64,000 bases of DNA from a virus. A program made the translations under genes and the position numbers. The notes beneath the pieces are model-generated. The model was given only the letters and a program-made list of their open reading frames with translations. It had not been told where the DNA came from and did no database searches. Below are positions 43,823 to 53,674 of this stretch, piece by piece (position 1 is the first letter of the stretch; every line of letters starts with the position of its first letter). The stretch spans positions 1 to 64,000 of the IMG/VR virus record IMGVR_UViG_3300043395_000421. One strand, written 5' to 3'.

Positions 43823-46800
43823 TAGTATCTCCTACTCATATTAATCTGTGTGCCAGATTTTCTTTGATCAAATTCCATCGCTGCCTTAAACTCTTCAAAT
43901 AATTTTCTGCCATCGGAAGGAGCTTCTGCAAATTGCATTGTAACATTTCCAACATTATATACAGATCCACCTGATGCTGAATTATATGCTGCCATACCAA
44001 CCAGCTCTCCGCCATTATCATATCTTGGTACACTATAGTTTAGCATAAGTCCGCCAGATTTCATACCATTAATTCGGTCAAAGAATGGAACTCCTAATTT
44101 AGATACAGTATCTGCATTTACTATATATTCTCCATTAGATACTCTTACCATGCCGCCATTGGAATACATGCCAATAATTGAATCTGATGTTCCAGTTCCT
44201 GGTCCACGTAATAGTCCACCAGATGCATAATTTGCACGTGCTCCTAATTTATTTTGAGCTGGATCAAAATTATATATTACTCCAGTAGTTTTATCTACTG
44301 CATAGTTTTTACCATTCCATTCAAATATATCAAATCCAGGCCCACCTGTAGATGGTACATATGTCTGAGTCTTTTTCCCAGTTGTTGCTAATTTGGCGGC
44401 ATCTTTTAAACTATTTGCAGTTACTGTTTTCTTTTCTGCTCCAAAAGTTTCTCCATAACCAGTTTTCTTTGGAGTGCCAGATGTATCCATACCAATCTTT
44501 TTGCCATTTATATAAATATCTCCGCCGCTGGTTACTGTAATTCCTTTTGATGCAACTATAGTATCTATTTCTGATCCATATTTTCCAAGTAAATCTAGAG
44601 CTTGCTGTCCAATATTTTCTTGTAATTGACCATTTCTAACATCTGGCAATCTTGTGCTGGAAACAGTTATACCAGCAGATTTTACTGCATCAACAAGTTT
44701 TCCAGCAAGACCTTTAAATTCTTCTGACTGTTTAAATTTTTCAAGATTATCTTTATTTAATTGAAGTGCTACCTGCAAATTTGTCATTGCAGTATTTACG
44801 TTATCAATTTTTTCTTTTTGCTTCTCAAGCCTCTTATTCATAGAATCAAGACTCTCTGATGCTAGGGCTGCTTTGTCTGCTAATGCTTCTTGAGCTTTTT
44901 GTATTCTTTCTTTTTCACGTTCTAACGGAGCAATATCTTTAAGTCTACGTTCTTCTATCTGTTGCTCAGCTAAAACAAGCTGTTGCTCATTTAAAGTTCT
45001 TTGTATGTCTAGCTGTGCAGATGCGGCTCCTCCGAAGTCGCCAGAGGCTACTGCTTTTTCATATTCAAGTCTCTGTTGTTGTAAGCGAAGAGCAACATCT
45101 TCTGCTTGAGCCTCTTCACGAAGAGCTTTTTTCTTTGCTTCCGCCTTATCATTAATTCTTTTAATTTCTTTATCAAGAGCACGTAGTCTATCTCGTGCAT
45201 CAATTTGTTCTTGTACGCTCTGTCCCTTTGCAGCTTTCTTAAGGTCATTTATTTGACCTTTTAATTTGTCGTAAGCAGCATATTGAGAAGATAGAAGACC
45301 TTTTCTATTTACAGTTTCTACTGCCTGAGCTGTTGCTATTTGTAATTTATATATAGCATCAGTTTGTTGTGCATTTAAATTAGCCAATTCACCAGTAAAT
45401 CCTCTAGCAACTAGTTGTAGCTTTTGGAACATGCTTACTGCTGTATCTTGTGCATTTACAAATTTTTCTATTTCTGGATTTTGTTTCTTTAGGTTGTTTA
45501 GCAATCCTTGTCCTAGTTGCTCCTGGCTTCCGACCTTTTGTGCAATGATATCTAACTGTTTCTTTTCAGCCTCGTACCTTGCAGCAGTCTCATTAAAATC
45601 TTGACCTTTCTTCTTTGCAGCCTTCTCGCTTTTATCTACAAGATCTTCAACGCCAGTATTAATTGCTGTTAATGCTGTATTTAACGCTGCAGCTGCATCC
45701 TTTGTGCTTTCAAAATTCTTTGCGTAATTAAATGATTGTAATGCGCTGGCAGCAGCCGTCTGTGCGTCTACAATTCCTTTAAATGCATCTGTATTAATTA
45801 CGCTAACTGCTTGTCCAGCTTTATTTGAAAGATTAAATAGTGTATAAATTCTCTTTGCTGCTTCTTCCGCCGATAGTCCAGCAGCCATTAATTGCTCTTT
45901 TAATTGCACAGCAACTCTTGCTGCATCTGGGCGGGATGTAGCATTAATTACTTTAATTTGTTCCGCCATAGTTTCTTTTAATTCTTTTCTTAGCTTCTTA
46001 TATTCTGCTATTGTCATCTTAAAAGGTGTTCCAGCAGACTGCAAACTTTCATAAGTAAGCATGTTTTGATCTATCATTAATTTCTGAGCAGCAATAGCAT
46101 CTTTTATCTTAGTATTATAATCAGTAAATTTAAGTCCTGCTTTTTGTGCAGATTCTGCAGTTAATCCAAATGCTGCTGCGCTTATGCGCTGAGTCTCATT
46201 GTATTGATCAAATGCTTTTTTAGCTAAAACTGCAGTTCCAATAACCGCCCCTAAAGCTACATTAAATTTTGTAACTCCAGCTAAAGCTCTTCCAATTACT
46301 GAGCTAAATTTATTTGTACTTGCCGCCATTCCAGCAATTGGCTCAGCTGCTCTTCCAAAAAGCGGTGTTCCTTTTGCAAATAATGATTGTCTTCCTTTTG
46401 ACAATGCTCCAGTTCCTTGGATCATTTGTCCTAGTGGTGCACCAGCCAATGCTTCTTCTAAGCTTGGCATTCCTCCAAATTGAGGAATCGTTTGCATACC
46501 AAGTCTTTGCTCAACGCTTGGCCTTGGGCCACGCATATTTGAAAACATTCCTGGATAGAACAAGAAAGGTAATATTCCAGAAGCTGTTGAAATTGCAGTT
46601 CCAGCTCCTCCGCCTACCTTTTCTCCAATCTTTTGACCAGCAAACATTGCAGCCAAAGGACCAAACATGCTTAGTATAGATCCTCCACGCTGATACCCTG
46701 GAATAGCTCCACCACGGTTTCTAAATACTGTTTGAGAAACTTTAGATAAATATGGGGCGGAACCAACAGTTCCCGTTAATGTTCCTCCCTTACCAGAAAT

Positions 46801-49800
46801 TGCTTGTAGTATTGCCATGTCTTTTTCTGATAACCAACCCTTATTCCATGTGATTGCATTAGATGCAATTGTTGGCATAGCAGTAAGTAAAAATCTAGGA
46901 TTAAATGTTCTTTTGCCGCCTTGCAAATCTCCTTTAATTATATTAGAATTAAAAAAGTCTACTGTAGAAGCATATAGCGCTCCTTTTGCTTTATCACTTA
47001 ATCCTGGAATATCTCCAAAGAATTTTCTGCCTCCATTAACATCAAGTGATTTAATTCTGTAAACTCCGAGAGCCTCTGGACCGTCGTATGATTTTCCTTC
47101 AAATTTAAATTTTGCTCCAAGTCTAGCAAGAACTGTAGCTCTTTGAATTCCTCCGCCTCCAATATACCCAGGAACCATTCCTCCACTATTAGCAGCAAAT
47201 GGCATAGTATATTGAGATAGCTCTCCTGCATTTTGTACAATGGCAGATTGTTCTGCTTTTTTAATAGACTCTGCCCAAACTCTTTCGTTTATACCTTTTG
47301 AAGGCAATATATTTTTTAATTTGTTTGCTGCAGATAATGCTACTCGTCTTGCGACTTCAGGTGGAATTCCTTTGGATGCTAGGAAGTCTAACAAATTAGT
47401 CATTTGGTATCCTTGCATTCCAGCAAAATCTTGTCTGGTTGCTGTTCCTGCACCGATCTTTGTATTCAATGCGCCATCAATATGTACGACAGAGCCTGGT
47501 AATACTTGGGCTACTCTTCCTTCTTGAATATATCTTAAAGCATCTTTTCTACTTCTTCCAGTTGGAGTAAATGATCCAGAAAGTTGAAACCTGCTAAATA
47601 TGTCTTCGAATGTGCTTGTGGGATAAGATCCCTGTGATGTTCTGGCACCTACATTTCTTAAGAAATCTCTTGAAACTCCATGTGCACCTATCATCGAAGA
47701 TAATGATGATAACTCGTCATCTGTTAAATATCCTTTTTGTTGTAGTCCTGGCAATAGGACTCCGCCTCTTGCTGCGCTTCTTGACATAGATTCAAAATTA
47801 AGTTCATTTGGAGTAAATGCTTGTCGCCCAGATCTTTCGCCAGCAACCCTTAATCCAGAAATTGATTCTCTACGCATTTGCAATGCTCTAAGCAAAGGTA
47901 TTACTCCGCCAATATTTCTTTGTACTGGAACAATCATAGCTCTTCCTTCATTTAGAGCTCTCATTCCGTCTGGATCTTGTTGTGCTACATCTCTACGGAT
48001 TACAAATTCTCCTGGTGTAAGCATTGCTGGGACAATGTCTGCATTTACTGCTGGACCAGGAACTTGGTCTCCATTATTATAAAATACTCCTCCGCCAGCA
48101 TTTCTTTGTATAGGTCTTGTAGTTTCTATGCTGTATGGCCCGCCAAATGTTCTAGTTTGTGTTGCACGTCCAACCGCAGCCATGACATCTTGGAATGATC
48201 CTTGACGGAACATACCACGAAGATTTGGTTTGCCAGAGACGTCCACAACTGGCTGATCTATAAGTGGAGCTTTTGTTAAATCAATTGTTCTGCCACGTCC
48301 AGCAGCATATTGACTTACTTGAACTCCCATCATTCTTTCAAGATCAGCATTTACTGCAATAATTGCTGCTCGTGCCTGCTCAACATTTAATTTACCAGCA
48401 CGAAGGTCTGCAACAATTGCAGCAGATTGTGTTGCAGCATTTTGGGTAAGTCTTTGCGTTATAGGCAATATATCATCAAATGTATCAATAAATTCTCGTG
48501 AGACTTGTCCGCCCAAAGAAATTGTTTTCTTTAATTGTTCAATTTCTTGTTTGCTTTGCACTCCAAGTGTTGCCATAAGGGCGGCATATCTAGCATGTTC
48601 TCCAGCAACAACTCCTGTTGAATATCCTCCAACTGATGTAAGGCCTTCGATGTTTGGAAGTCTTTCTGACATCATTATTTGAGGAGTTCTTCCAAGCTTT
48701 CTATTTAATGGAATAGGTTGCATGGTTAATCCAAATATTGTTGATGGATTATTTGGATCTCTAGGATTTAGATGGGCTGCTGCTCTTGATTCTCCGCCAA
48801 GAAGTGGATGCTCTGGATCTACCATTCTTGGTCCGCCCATAGTCAATATTGGAGATCCGCCAACTGTTGTTACTACTTTGCCAGCACCTGTTCCTGCTGC
48901 AGATATTCCTGTAGCATTTTTTTGTAACAAAACTAAATCTTCATTTAATTTTTCAATTGCTAGGCTAAGAGTTTTTGCTGCTGCTGCATCTGAATAGAAT
49001 TCGTCTGATAGTTGTGCGCTAGCAGCACGAGCTGCCATGAGCTCTGGTGTTAAAAGTTTAAATCCTTCTGCACCTTTAAATAGAGCCTTAAAATGTCCAA
49101 GACCTTTAATAACATATCCAAAGAAGTTAGCAAGAACACCAGTAAGCATAATTACTGGTCCAATGATTGCTGTAAATGCACCTCCAAATGCCATGATCTT
49201 TTTAATCGGATCTGGGAGTTTGCCAGCAAAATCAATTATCTTGCTAAGAACATTTACTAGCTTTGTTCCAATATCTAGGAATTCATCTCCAACCCCTGCA
49301 AGTTCCGCCTTTAATCCTTCTACTGCTCTACGATATCTTCCTGAAGCTGATTCTGTTACTGCCGCCAACTCTCGTCCCGCCACGGCTTCCAATTCGCCAG
49401 CGCTTGCCTTCATCAAATCTAATACTTGAAGAGTCTGGCTTCCTTGACGTCCTAGATTTTCAAATAATGCATTAAGACGTGAGAATTGAAACTTGCCAAA
49501 CAATTGTTCAATTGCTTGCTGTTTTGATAGTGGATCTAATCTATCTAAGGCTGACTGTAGCGCTAACAAAGTTCCTGTGACATCGCCAGCGTTATTCTTA
49601 ACAATACCTAAAAGATCAATTCCAAATCCCTTAAATTTATCCACTGCAACATCTGTTGGGTTAATTAAAGATGCAAGGGCAGACTTTAAAGCGTTTGCAC
49701 CTTCTGATGCATTTACTCCGCCTTCACGCATAGCAGTCAAATAAAGAGCAAGATCTTGTACGCTTCCGCCTAGCCCCTTAATTACTGGTCCAGCTTTTGG

Positions 49801-50808
49801 AATTGCTTCTACTAAGTCATTTAGAGTTGTTGAAGTTTGGTTTTCAACTGCGTTTAAGAAGTTAATTGTTTCTGCTAATTCTTGCGTATTAGATTTGAAT
49901 GCTGATTGAATTGCTAGTGTTGCTTTCATTGCTTCTTGACGATCTACTTCACCAAGAACTGCAAGACGTGTTGTTTCTGATATTGAAGACAGCAGTTCAT
50001 CTCCAGTCTTTCCAGTAGCAGCTATATCAGCAGCAAGACCTATTGTTTCTGCAAAATTAACGCCCATAGCAGAAGATAACTCTTTTGCAGTTGCAGCAAC
50101 CTCATTTCTAATTTTACTTAACTCTTGTGATGATGTTCCTGCGATATCGCCATATACCTTAGTTAAACGAGTTAACTCTTGATCTGCAACTTTAAATGCA
50201 TCTGCTGCTGCTTTGCCAAATGCAGCTAATGGTAAAGTTAATCCTACTGTTAACTGACGACCTGCCCACTGAGTATTTTTACCCCAGTTAATAAGTTGAA
50301 CTCCGCCATCTTGAATAACCTTATTCATAATCTGAAGTTCTTGCTTCAGTAATGCTGCTTTATTCTTTGTTAAATCTAAGCCTCTTGGAATATGAACATT
50401 ATATTGCATCAACCCCTGTGCATTTCTGCCAAGGGGTTGCAATACAGCATTTTGCATTTGTACCTGTTGTTTTGCCAGGTCTCTTATTAGTCCGCCATTT
50501 GTTCTTGCATGTTCTTGATATGTTCTAAAGTAGTCTCTAAGTTTTAATCTTCCGCTATCTAAGTTGCGACCAAATTTTTCTACATCTGATGTTAGGCTGA
50601 CGAAATGTGTAGAAAATTGACCAGTCTTACGCATTGATTCTGAAAACATTGCGTTTGTAGCATCGATCTGACCAGCAAGCGCTCTATTGGCGCCAGCAAA
50701 CTCTTGTTGTAATCTAGACAGGCTGTTAGTAACTCTCTGCACATCTGCAATGAGTTGTGAAAAATCAGAATTAGCAACTATACTAGTTACTATTTTTTCG
50801 TCAGCCAT
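43822..50808 (-). CDS. Tail tape measure protein, 2328 aa
   Basis: This is the longest gene in the window. Residues 1-150 are helical. Residues 180-560 have the PhageMin_Tail pattern (QLTVGLTLPLAAFGKAAADA, then FAETIGLAADIAATGKTGDE). Hydrophobic stretches follow near 545-575. Long coiled coils cover about 1830-2050. Between these, Gly-rich segments with AMLTPGEFVIRRD (about 930) and VSNGEYIVNAD (about 2230) recur. At roughly 1.5 angstrom per residue it predicts a tail of about 350 nm, so a long siphovirus tail. No lytic transglycosylase motif was recognised. Confidence 0.95.
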   Translation of the reverse strand: MADEKIVTSIVANSDFSQLIADVQRVTNSLSRLQQEFAGANRALAGQIDATNAMFSESMRKTGQFSTHFVSLTSDVEKFGRNLDSGRLKLRDYFRTYQEHARTNGGLIRDLAKQQVQMQNAVLQPLGRNAQGLMQYNVHIPRGLDLTKNKAALLKQELQIMNKVIQDGGVQLINWGKNTQWAGRQLTVGLTLPLAAFGKAAADAFKVADQELTRLTKVYGDIAGTSSQELSKIRNEVAATAKELSSAMGVNFAETIGLAADIAATGKTGDELLSSISETTRLAVLGEVDRQEAMKATLAIQSAFKSNTQELAETINFLNAVENQTSTTLNDLVEAIPKAGPVIKGLGGSVQDLALYLTAMREGGVNASEGANALKSALASLINPTDVAVDKFKGFGIDLLGIVKNNAGDVTGTLLALQSALDRLDPLSKQQAIEQLFGKFQFSRLNALFENLGRQGSQTLQVLDLMKASAGELEAVAGRELAAVTESASGRYRRAVEGLKAELAGVGDEFLDIGTKLVNVLSKIIDFAGKLPDPIKKIMAFGGAFTAIIGPVIMLTGVLANFFGYVIKGLGHFKALFKGAEGFKLLTPELMAARAASAQLSDEFYSDAAAAKTLSLAIEKLNEDLVLLQKNATGISAAGTGAGKVVTTVGGSPILTMGGPRMVDPEHPLLGGESRAAAHLNPRDPNNPSTIFGLTMQPIPLNRKLGRTPQIMMSERLPNIEGLTSVGGYSTGVVAGEHARYAALMATLGVQSKQEIEQLKKTISLGGQVSREFIDTFDDILPITQRLTQNAATQSAAIVADLRAGKLNVEQARAAIIAVNADLERMMGVQVSQYAAGRGRTIDLTKAPLIDQPVVDVSGKPNLRGMFRQGSFQDVMAAVGRATQTRTFGGPYSIETTRPIQRNAGGGVFYNNGDQVPGPAVNADIVPAMLTPGEFVIRRDVAQQDPDGMRALNEGRAMIVPVQRNIGGVIPLLRALQMRRESISGLRVAGERSGRQAFTPNELNFESMSRSAARGGVLLPGLQQKGYLTDDELSSLSSMIGAHGVSRDFLRNVGARTSQGSYPTSTFEDIFSRFQLSGSFTPTGRSRKDALRYIQEGRVAQVLPGSVVHIDGALNTKIGAGTATRQDFAGMQGYQMTNLLDFLASKGIPPEVARRVALSAANKLKNILPSKGINERVWAESIKKAEQSAIVQNAGELSQYTMPFAANSGGMVPGYIGGGGIQRATVLARLGAKFKFEGKSYDGPEALGVYRIKSLDVNGGRKFFGDIPGLSDKAKGALYASTVDFFNSNIIKGDLQGGKRTFNPRFLLTAMPTIASNAITWNKGWLSEKDMAILQAISGKGGTLTGTVGSAPYLSKVSQTVFRNRGGAIPGYQRGGSILSMFGPLAAMFAGQKIGEKVGGGAGTAISTASGILPFLFYPGMFSNMRGPRPSVEQRLGMQTIPQFGGMPSLEEALAGAPLGQMIQGTGALSKGRQSLFAKGTPLFGRAAEPIAGMAASTNKFSSVIGRALAGVTKFNVALGAVIGTAVLAKKAFDQYNETQRISAAAFGLTAESAQKAGLKFTDYNTKIKDAIAAQKLMIDQNMLTYESLQSAGTPFKMTIAEYKKLRKELKETMAEQIKVINATSRPDAARVAVQLKEQLMAAGLSAEEAAKRIYTLFNLSNKAGQAVSVINTDAFKGIVDAQTAAASALQSFNYAKNFESTKDAAAALNTALTAINTGVEDLVDKSEKAAKKKGQDFNETAARYEAEKKQLDIIAQKVGSQEQLGQGLLNNLKKQNPEIEKFVNAQDTAVSMFQKLQLVARGFTGELANLNAQQTDAIYKLQIATAQAVETVNRKGLLSSQYAAYDKLKGQINDLKKAAKGQSVQEQIDARDRLRALDKEIKRINDKAEAKKKALREEAQAEDVALRLQQQRLEYEKAVASGDFGGAASAQLDIQRTLNEQQLVLAEQQIEERRLKDIAPLEREKERIQKAQEALADKAALASESLDSMNKRLEKQKEKIDNVNTAMTNLQVALQLNKDNLEKFKQSEEFKGLAGKLVDAVKSAGITVSSTRLPDVRNGQLQENIGQQALDLLGKYGSEIDTIVASKGITVTSGGDIYINGKKIGMDTSGTPKKTGYGETFGAEKKTVTANSLKDAAKLATTGKKTQTYVPSTGGPGFDIFEWNGKNYAVDKTTGVIYNFDPAQNKLGARANYASGGLLRGPGTGTSDSIIGMYSNGGMVRVSNGEYIVNADTVSKLGVPFFDRINGMKSGGLMLNYSVPRYDNGGELVGMAAYNSASGGSVYNVGNVTMQFAEAPSDGRKLFEEFKAAMEFDQRKSGTQINMSRRY

Positions 50809-50820
50809 CTATATTACTTT

Positions 50821-51189
50821 TTACTCCTTAGAGTATCCAAGACCTGCTCCGATTCCGAATCCAGCTTCTGCTGCTAATGAACCTTGTAAAGAAACAACAT
50901 CATCTCTTGATGCTTCTATACCCATAGCCCTTAGTCGGATATCATCAAAGGTTGGACCTTTGTTTTCTTGATCATCCTTAATGTCGACTCCTTGTAAAGA
51001 TGCCAAGAATATTCTGTTGTCTTTTTCTCTCTTGTGTATAGATTCTACTGTTTCCAGTAGCTCTGGTAGAGAGAGATTTTCTTCTAGCTCTTGGTAATTC
51101 TTCCAAGCTCCTACAAGAAAAACTTGTTTTACTAAAGCGGCAAGGTCTAGTTCTGACCAGCCAGAACCGCCGCCGCTATTAGATTTGGG
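50821..51189 (-). CDS. Tail assembly chaperone, frameshifted C-terminal part
   Basis: In the -1 frame relative to the upstream chaperone, an open frame runs from the slippery site to 50821 without a proper start. It reads SGGGSGWSELDLAALVKQVF and goes on to LLETVESIHKREKDNRIFLA. The GW-x-ELD-type junction is typical of gpT extensions. It is therefore expressed as a fusion to the upstream protein, about 220 residues in total. An internal ATG (51006) is probably not the real start. Confidence 0.75.
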   Translation of the reverse strand, partial: PKSNSGGGSGWSELDLAALVKQVFLVGAWKNYQELEENLSLPELLETVESIHKREKDNRIFLASLQGVDIKDDQENKGPTFDDIRLRAMGIEASRDDVVSLQGSLAAEAGFGIGAGLGYSKE

Positions 51190-51479
51190 TCTTCTAGTTT
51201 AATTCCTCCACATACTTCTAGAATTCTGTTAATTGTTGGAACATCTAGAGCCTCTTCTAAAGCGTCACGATCTTTTACCAAGTCTGGTAGTTGAGTCTCC
51301 AAAGCAATAGCACAAGCGTCGATTAATACGCTAAGCGATTCATTCTCTGTAGTAACTTCTTGAGCTTTATTCATGGCTGTCATGAATTTTCTTAGTTGTT
51401 TAATTGATAATGGCTTCAACTGTACGGTTGCGCCATTCTGTAGTTTGATATCTTCTACGTCGTATACTGTAGTAGCCAA
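51147..51479 (-). CDS. Tail assembly chaperone (gpG-like), 110 aa
   Basis: The protein begins (TTG start) with ATTVYDVEDIKLQNGATVQL and continues with LSIKQLRKFMTAMNKAQ, the usual short beta plus helical form of tail chaperones. It has an AAGGAGG SD site five bases before the TTG. It lies between the tail tube gene and the tape measure, and it carries a slippery heptamer near its end that makes the longer fusion. It should bind the tape measure during tail assembly. Confidence 0.85.
   Translation of the reverse strand: MATTVYDVEDIKLQNGATVQLKPLSIKQLRKFMTAMNKAQEVTTENESLSVLIDACAIALETQLPDLVKDRDALEEALDVPTINRILEVCGGIKLEDPNLIAAAVLAGQN
51183..51189 (-). promoter_or_regulatory. Slippery heptamer CCCAAAT for -1 frameshift
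   Basis: The heptamer sits in the reading frame as C-CCA-AAT (codons 98 and 99 of the upstream gene), the X-XXY-YYZ pattern. A -1 slip leads into the open frame that ends at 50821. Confidence 0.75.
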
Positions 51480-51505
51480 TTTATCCTCCTTGGATAGTTA
51501 TAAAC

Positions 51506-51534
51506 ATTATAACAAATACATTTTATTAATACAA
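51506..51534 (-). promoter_or_regulatory. Promoter of the tail chaperone / tape measure operon
   Basis: TTGTAT (51534-51529), a 17-base spacer and TATAAT (51511-51506) follow directly after the terminator of the tail tube gene and precede the SD site of the chaperone. Confidence 0.65.
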
Positions 51535-51537
51535 GCA

Positions 51538-51565
51538 CAAAACCCCCATAAAAATGGGGGTTTTG
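51538..51565 (-). terminator. Terminator after the tail tube gene
   Basis: AAAACCCCCAT and ATGGGGGTTTT form an 11-pair stem with a 4-base loop, with T-rich sequence on the minus strand. It limits readthrough from the highly expressed tube gene. Confidence 0.8.
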
Positions 51566-51583
51566 GCAATTAAATTGAATTAA

Positions 51584-52276
51584 TTATGCGAGTACACGAT
51601 CAATAATCTTGCCGTATTCTGCTCCGACGTAGTTAGCGTCTGGAAGAAGACGGAAGGTCACTGGGAATGTAGTTGGGGTATTACGTGCAAGTGTGAACTG
51701 AGTCTGTTGTACAGAGAGAACACGACGAGCATAATAAACACGCTCAGTTGTTGCTGATGTTTCTGGTGATCCCGACTTGTATGTTGGAGCTTGTCCAACT
51801 GCAAATAGCTGGCGCTCTGTTGGAGCACTACCTAGTGCACCTGCTTCAAGACCTAGGGTTAGGTCTGCGCTGGTGCCTGCATACTGATCAGTTGATGCTG
51901 ATCCGCTCTTCTTAAGAGTATCGCTCTTTTGTCCGAATACTGTAAGAACGTTCTGCAAAGTTCCTTCTGTCATTTCAGTCATAATCATGACCTGCATAGC
52001 AGACTTGAACAATTTAGCAGCATCTAGAAGCTGATCCACTGTAACATCTTCGTATGTTGGGTTATAAGTGATCTGGAGACCATTGTTTGTAAAACCAACG
52101 TTACGAACTGACGCTGCAGCGTTCAAAGTTGTTGCTGCAGTTGTACCATTTACCAACGTAATTGTACCGCCATCAAGAAGATTTTCGGTATATGTTGGGT
52201 CTGTGGAGTCCTTTACAGAAATGTAAACTGGAGCTGCACCGACAATAATGTTTTTGGCATCATTAATTTTTGCCAT
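51584..52276 (-). CDS. Major tail tube protein, 230 aa
   Basis: The protein starts AKINDAKNIIVGAAPVYISV and has the beta-sandwich pattern and central GLQITYNPTYEDVTVDQLLD strand of siphovirus tube proteins. The C-terminus FPVTFRLLPDANYVGAEYGK completes the fold. It is flanked by tail terminator and chaperone genes. A perfect AGGAGG SD site and a separate terminator fit high expression. Confidence 0.85.
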   Translation of the reverse strand: MAKINDAKNIIVGAAPVYISVKDSTDPTYTENLLDGGTITLVNGTTAATTLNAAASVRNVGFTNNGLQITYNPTYEDVTVDQLLDAAKLFKSAMQVMIMTEMTEGTLQNVLTVFGQKSDTLKKSGSASTDQYAGTSADLTLGLEAGALGSAPTERQLFAVGQAPTYKSGSPETSATTERVYYARRVLSVQQTQFTLARNTPTTFPVTFRLLPDANYVGAEYGKIIDRVLA

Positions 52277-52348
52277 TGTTTCTACCTCCTAATTTAAAAA
52301 TTTAGTTGTTTGAGCTGGCTAGGCTCTTTCCTCTTTCCTCTATGTCCA

Positions 52349-52377
52349 ATTTTAGGCCATTAAGGGTCAAAAGGCAA
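52349..52377 (-). promoter_or_regulatory. Candidate promoter of the tail tube gene
   Basis: TTGCCT (52377-52372), a 17-base spacer and TAAAAT (52354-52349) precede a leader of about 65 bases with an AGGAGG SD site. Confidence 0.4.
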
Positions 52378-52382
52378 ACGTA

Positions 52383-52898
52383 TTAAATATACCTGCCTGA
52401 TGAGTTTGTGCTACGGGAATATTGAGCCTCAAGAATGATATCTGCAGAATAAAACCCTTGTAGCTCCTCAGAAGGAGCAGTAGGGGACATATCTGCGACA
52501 TATATGCTATGGAATTTAAACTTTTCTGAATTGAACCCAGCAGACTTATTTATATCTTTTGCAGACTCATCCATTCTTCGAAATTCATCTATCATGAAGT
52601 TTCTAATCTCATTTATCTCTGAGAAGTCTGTTGAGTACACTGTAAATAGAATTTGTTCGGTGCATATAAGCCATAAGGTATCATATGAGACTCCTATCTT
52701 ATCGTAGACTATATGCTTCTTCCCGCTCAAAAATTGATTCATTTCTGGAGTTTGTTGAACTGGGAATATTGGAATTATGTTCTCTCCTAGATTATCGCTC
52801 CAATATGCATCTGCATCAAATATGCCCAAGGTTGTCATTCTGCCCCATAGATATTTACGAAGCTCAAGCATTGAATCTAATTTATAGTTTACTGTCAT
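52383..52898 (-). CDS. Tail terminator / tail completion protein, 171 aa
   Basis: The protein has LELRKYLWGRMTTLGIFDAD, then SYDTLWLICTEQILFTVYST, then EIRNFMIDEFRRMDESAKDI, an alpha/beta fold like lambda gpU-type tail terminators. It is placed between the head-tail genes and the tube gene, as expected. It should cap the tail at the head side. Confidence 0.65.
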   Translation of the reverse strand: MTVNYKLDSMLELRKYLWGRMTTLGIFDADAYWSDNLGENIIPIFPVQQTPEMNQFLSGKKHIVYDKIGVSYDTLWLICTEQILFTVYSTDFSEINEIRNFMIDEFRRMDESAKDINKSAGFNSEKFKFHSIYVADMSPTAPSEELQGFYSADIILEAQYSRSTNSSGRYI

Positions 52899-53674
52899 AG
52901 CGCCCCTCCAAATGCTGATGCTAGTGCTGCGTCTGCTTGAACAGACAAAGTATTAGGACTAAATGAATATTTAACTGTTCTAATTTCGGCTGGTAGTTTA
53001 AGAGCCTTCGACATAGATTTATTAAATAATTGTTGAAATCCAGATTTTCTTATTGATACATTAACTAGATTAGATTTAAAAAATCTTGAATAGGTCATCA
53101 TAAATGAATTTCTTACACTAGCCCCGCCTGGGCTTTTAACGGTCACAGAGGCGCCTTCTGGCATAAAGACTGTATAACCATTAGTTTCAAATACTAAGCG
53201 CTTAGAATGGCGTGGAGCAATTTTAAGAGGCATTCCAGCTTCCATCACAGAAGCTTTTTTAGTAAATACATGTCTACGATTACCTTCTGTTGAGGCAAAT
53301 GTTTTTGAAGGCATAAATTCATATGATACAGAAAATCCAAGACCCTCTGTATTTAATTTATTTAGTTTGAATAATCTAGCAGAAGGATCTCCAGTTTGCC
53401 GCCATTCATAAACATGATGCAAAGATTTTGGTTTTACTCTAGCCTGTGCGTCTACAAATTCTGCAAAGTCTTTATCTATTTGATTAAATATAATTTCTCT
53501 AAATTTATTTTTAAATGCTGCGTTAGACGACAACTTGCTTACTACCTGAGCATTATAATAAACATAAGCAGATATCTGAGCGACCAAACTTTCTTTAAAT
53601 ACCTTACCTTTAGATGAAGTCATTAATGATCTTAATCCGCTGGATGCTTGTACTAGAGGGATGCTATAGTCCAA
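52895..53674 (-). CDS. Head-tail joining or neck protein, 259 aa
   Basis: The N-terminal half is helical (ESLVAQISAYVYYNAQVVSK); the C-terminal half is beta-type (GYTVFMPEGASVTVKSPGG). It follows the adaptor gene and precedes the tail terminator. It resembles HK97 gp10-like proteins only loosely. The exact role is inferred from position. Confidence 0.55.
   Translation of the reverse strand: MDYSIPLVQASSGLRSLMTSSKGKVFKESLVAQISAYVYYNAQVVSKLSSNAAFKNKFREIIFNQIDKDFAEFVDAQARVKPKSLHHVYEWRQTGDPSARLFKLNKLNTEGLGFSVSYEFMPSKTFASTEGNRRHVFTKKASVMEAGMPLKIAPRHSKRLVFETNGYTVFMPEGASVTVKSPGGASVRNSFMMTYSRFFKSNLVNVSIRKSGFQQLFNKSMSKALKLPAEIRTVKYSFSPNTLSVQADAALASAFGGAL

Noticed and set aside
45048-45248. Alternate-frame ORFs within the tape measure gene (also 46314-46679, 48722-48997, 49037-49429)
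   Set aside because: None has an SD site or a protein-like composition; they overlap a clearly coding 2328-codon frame.
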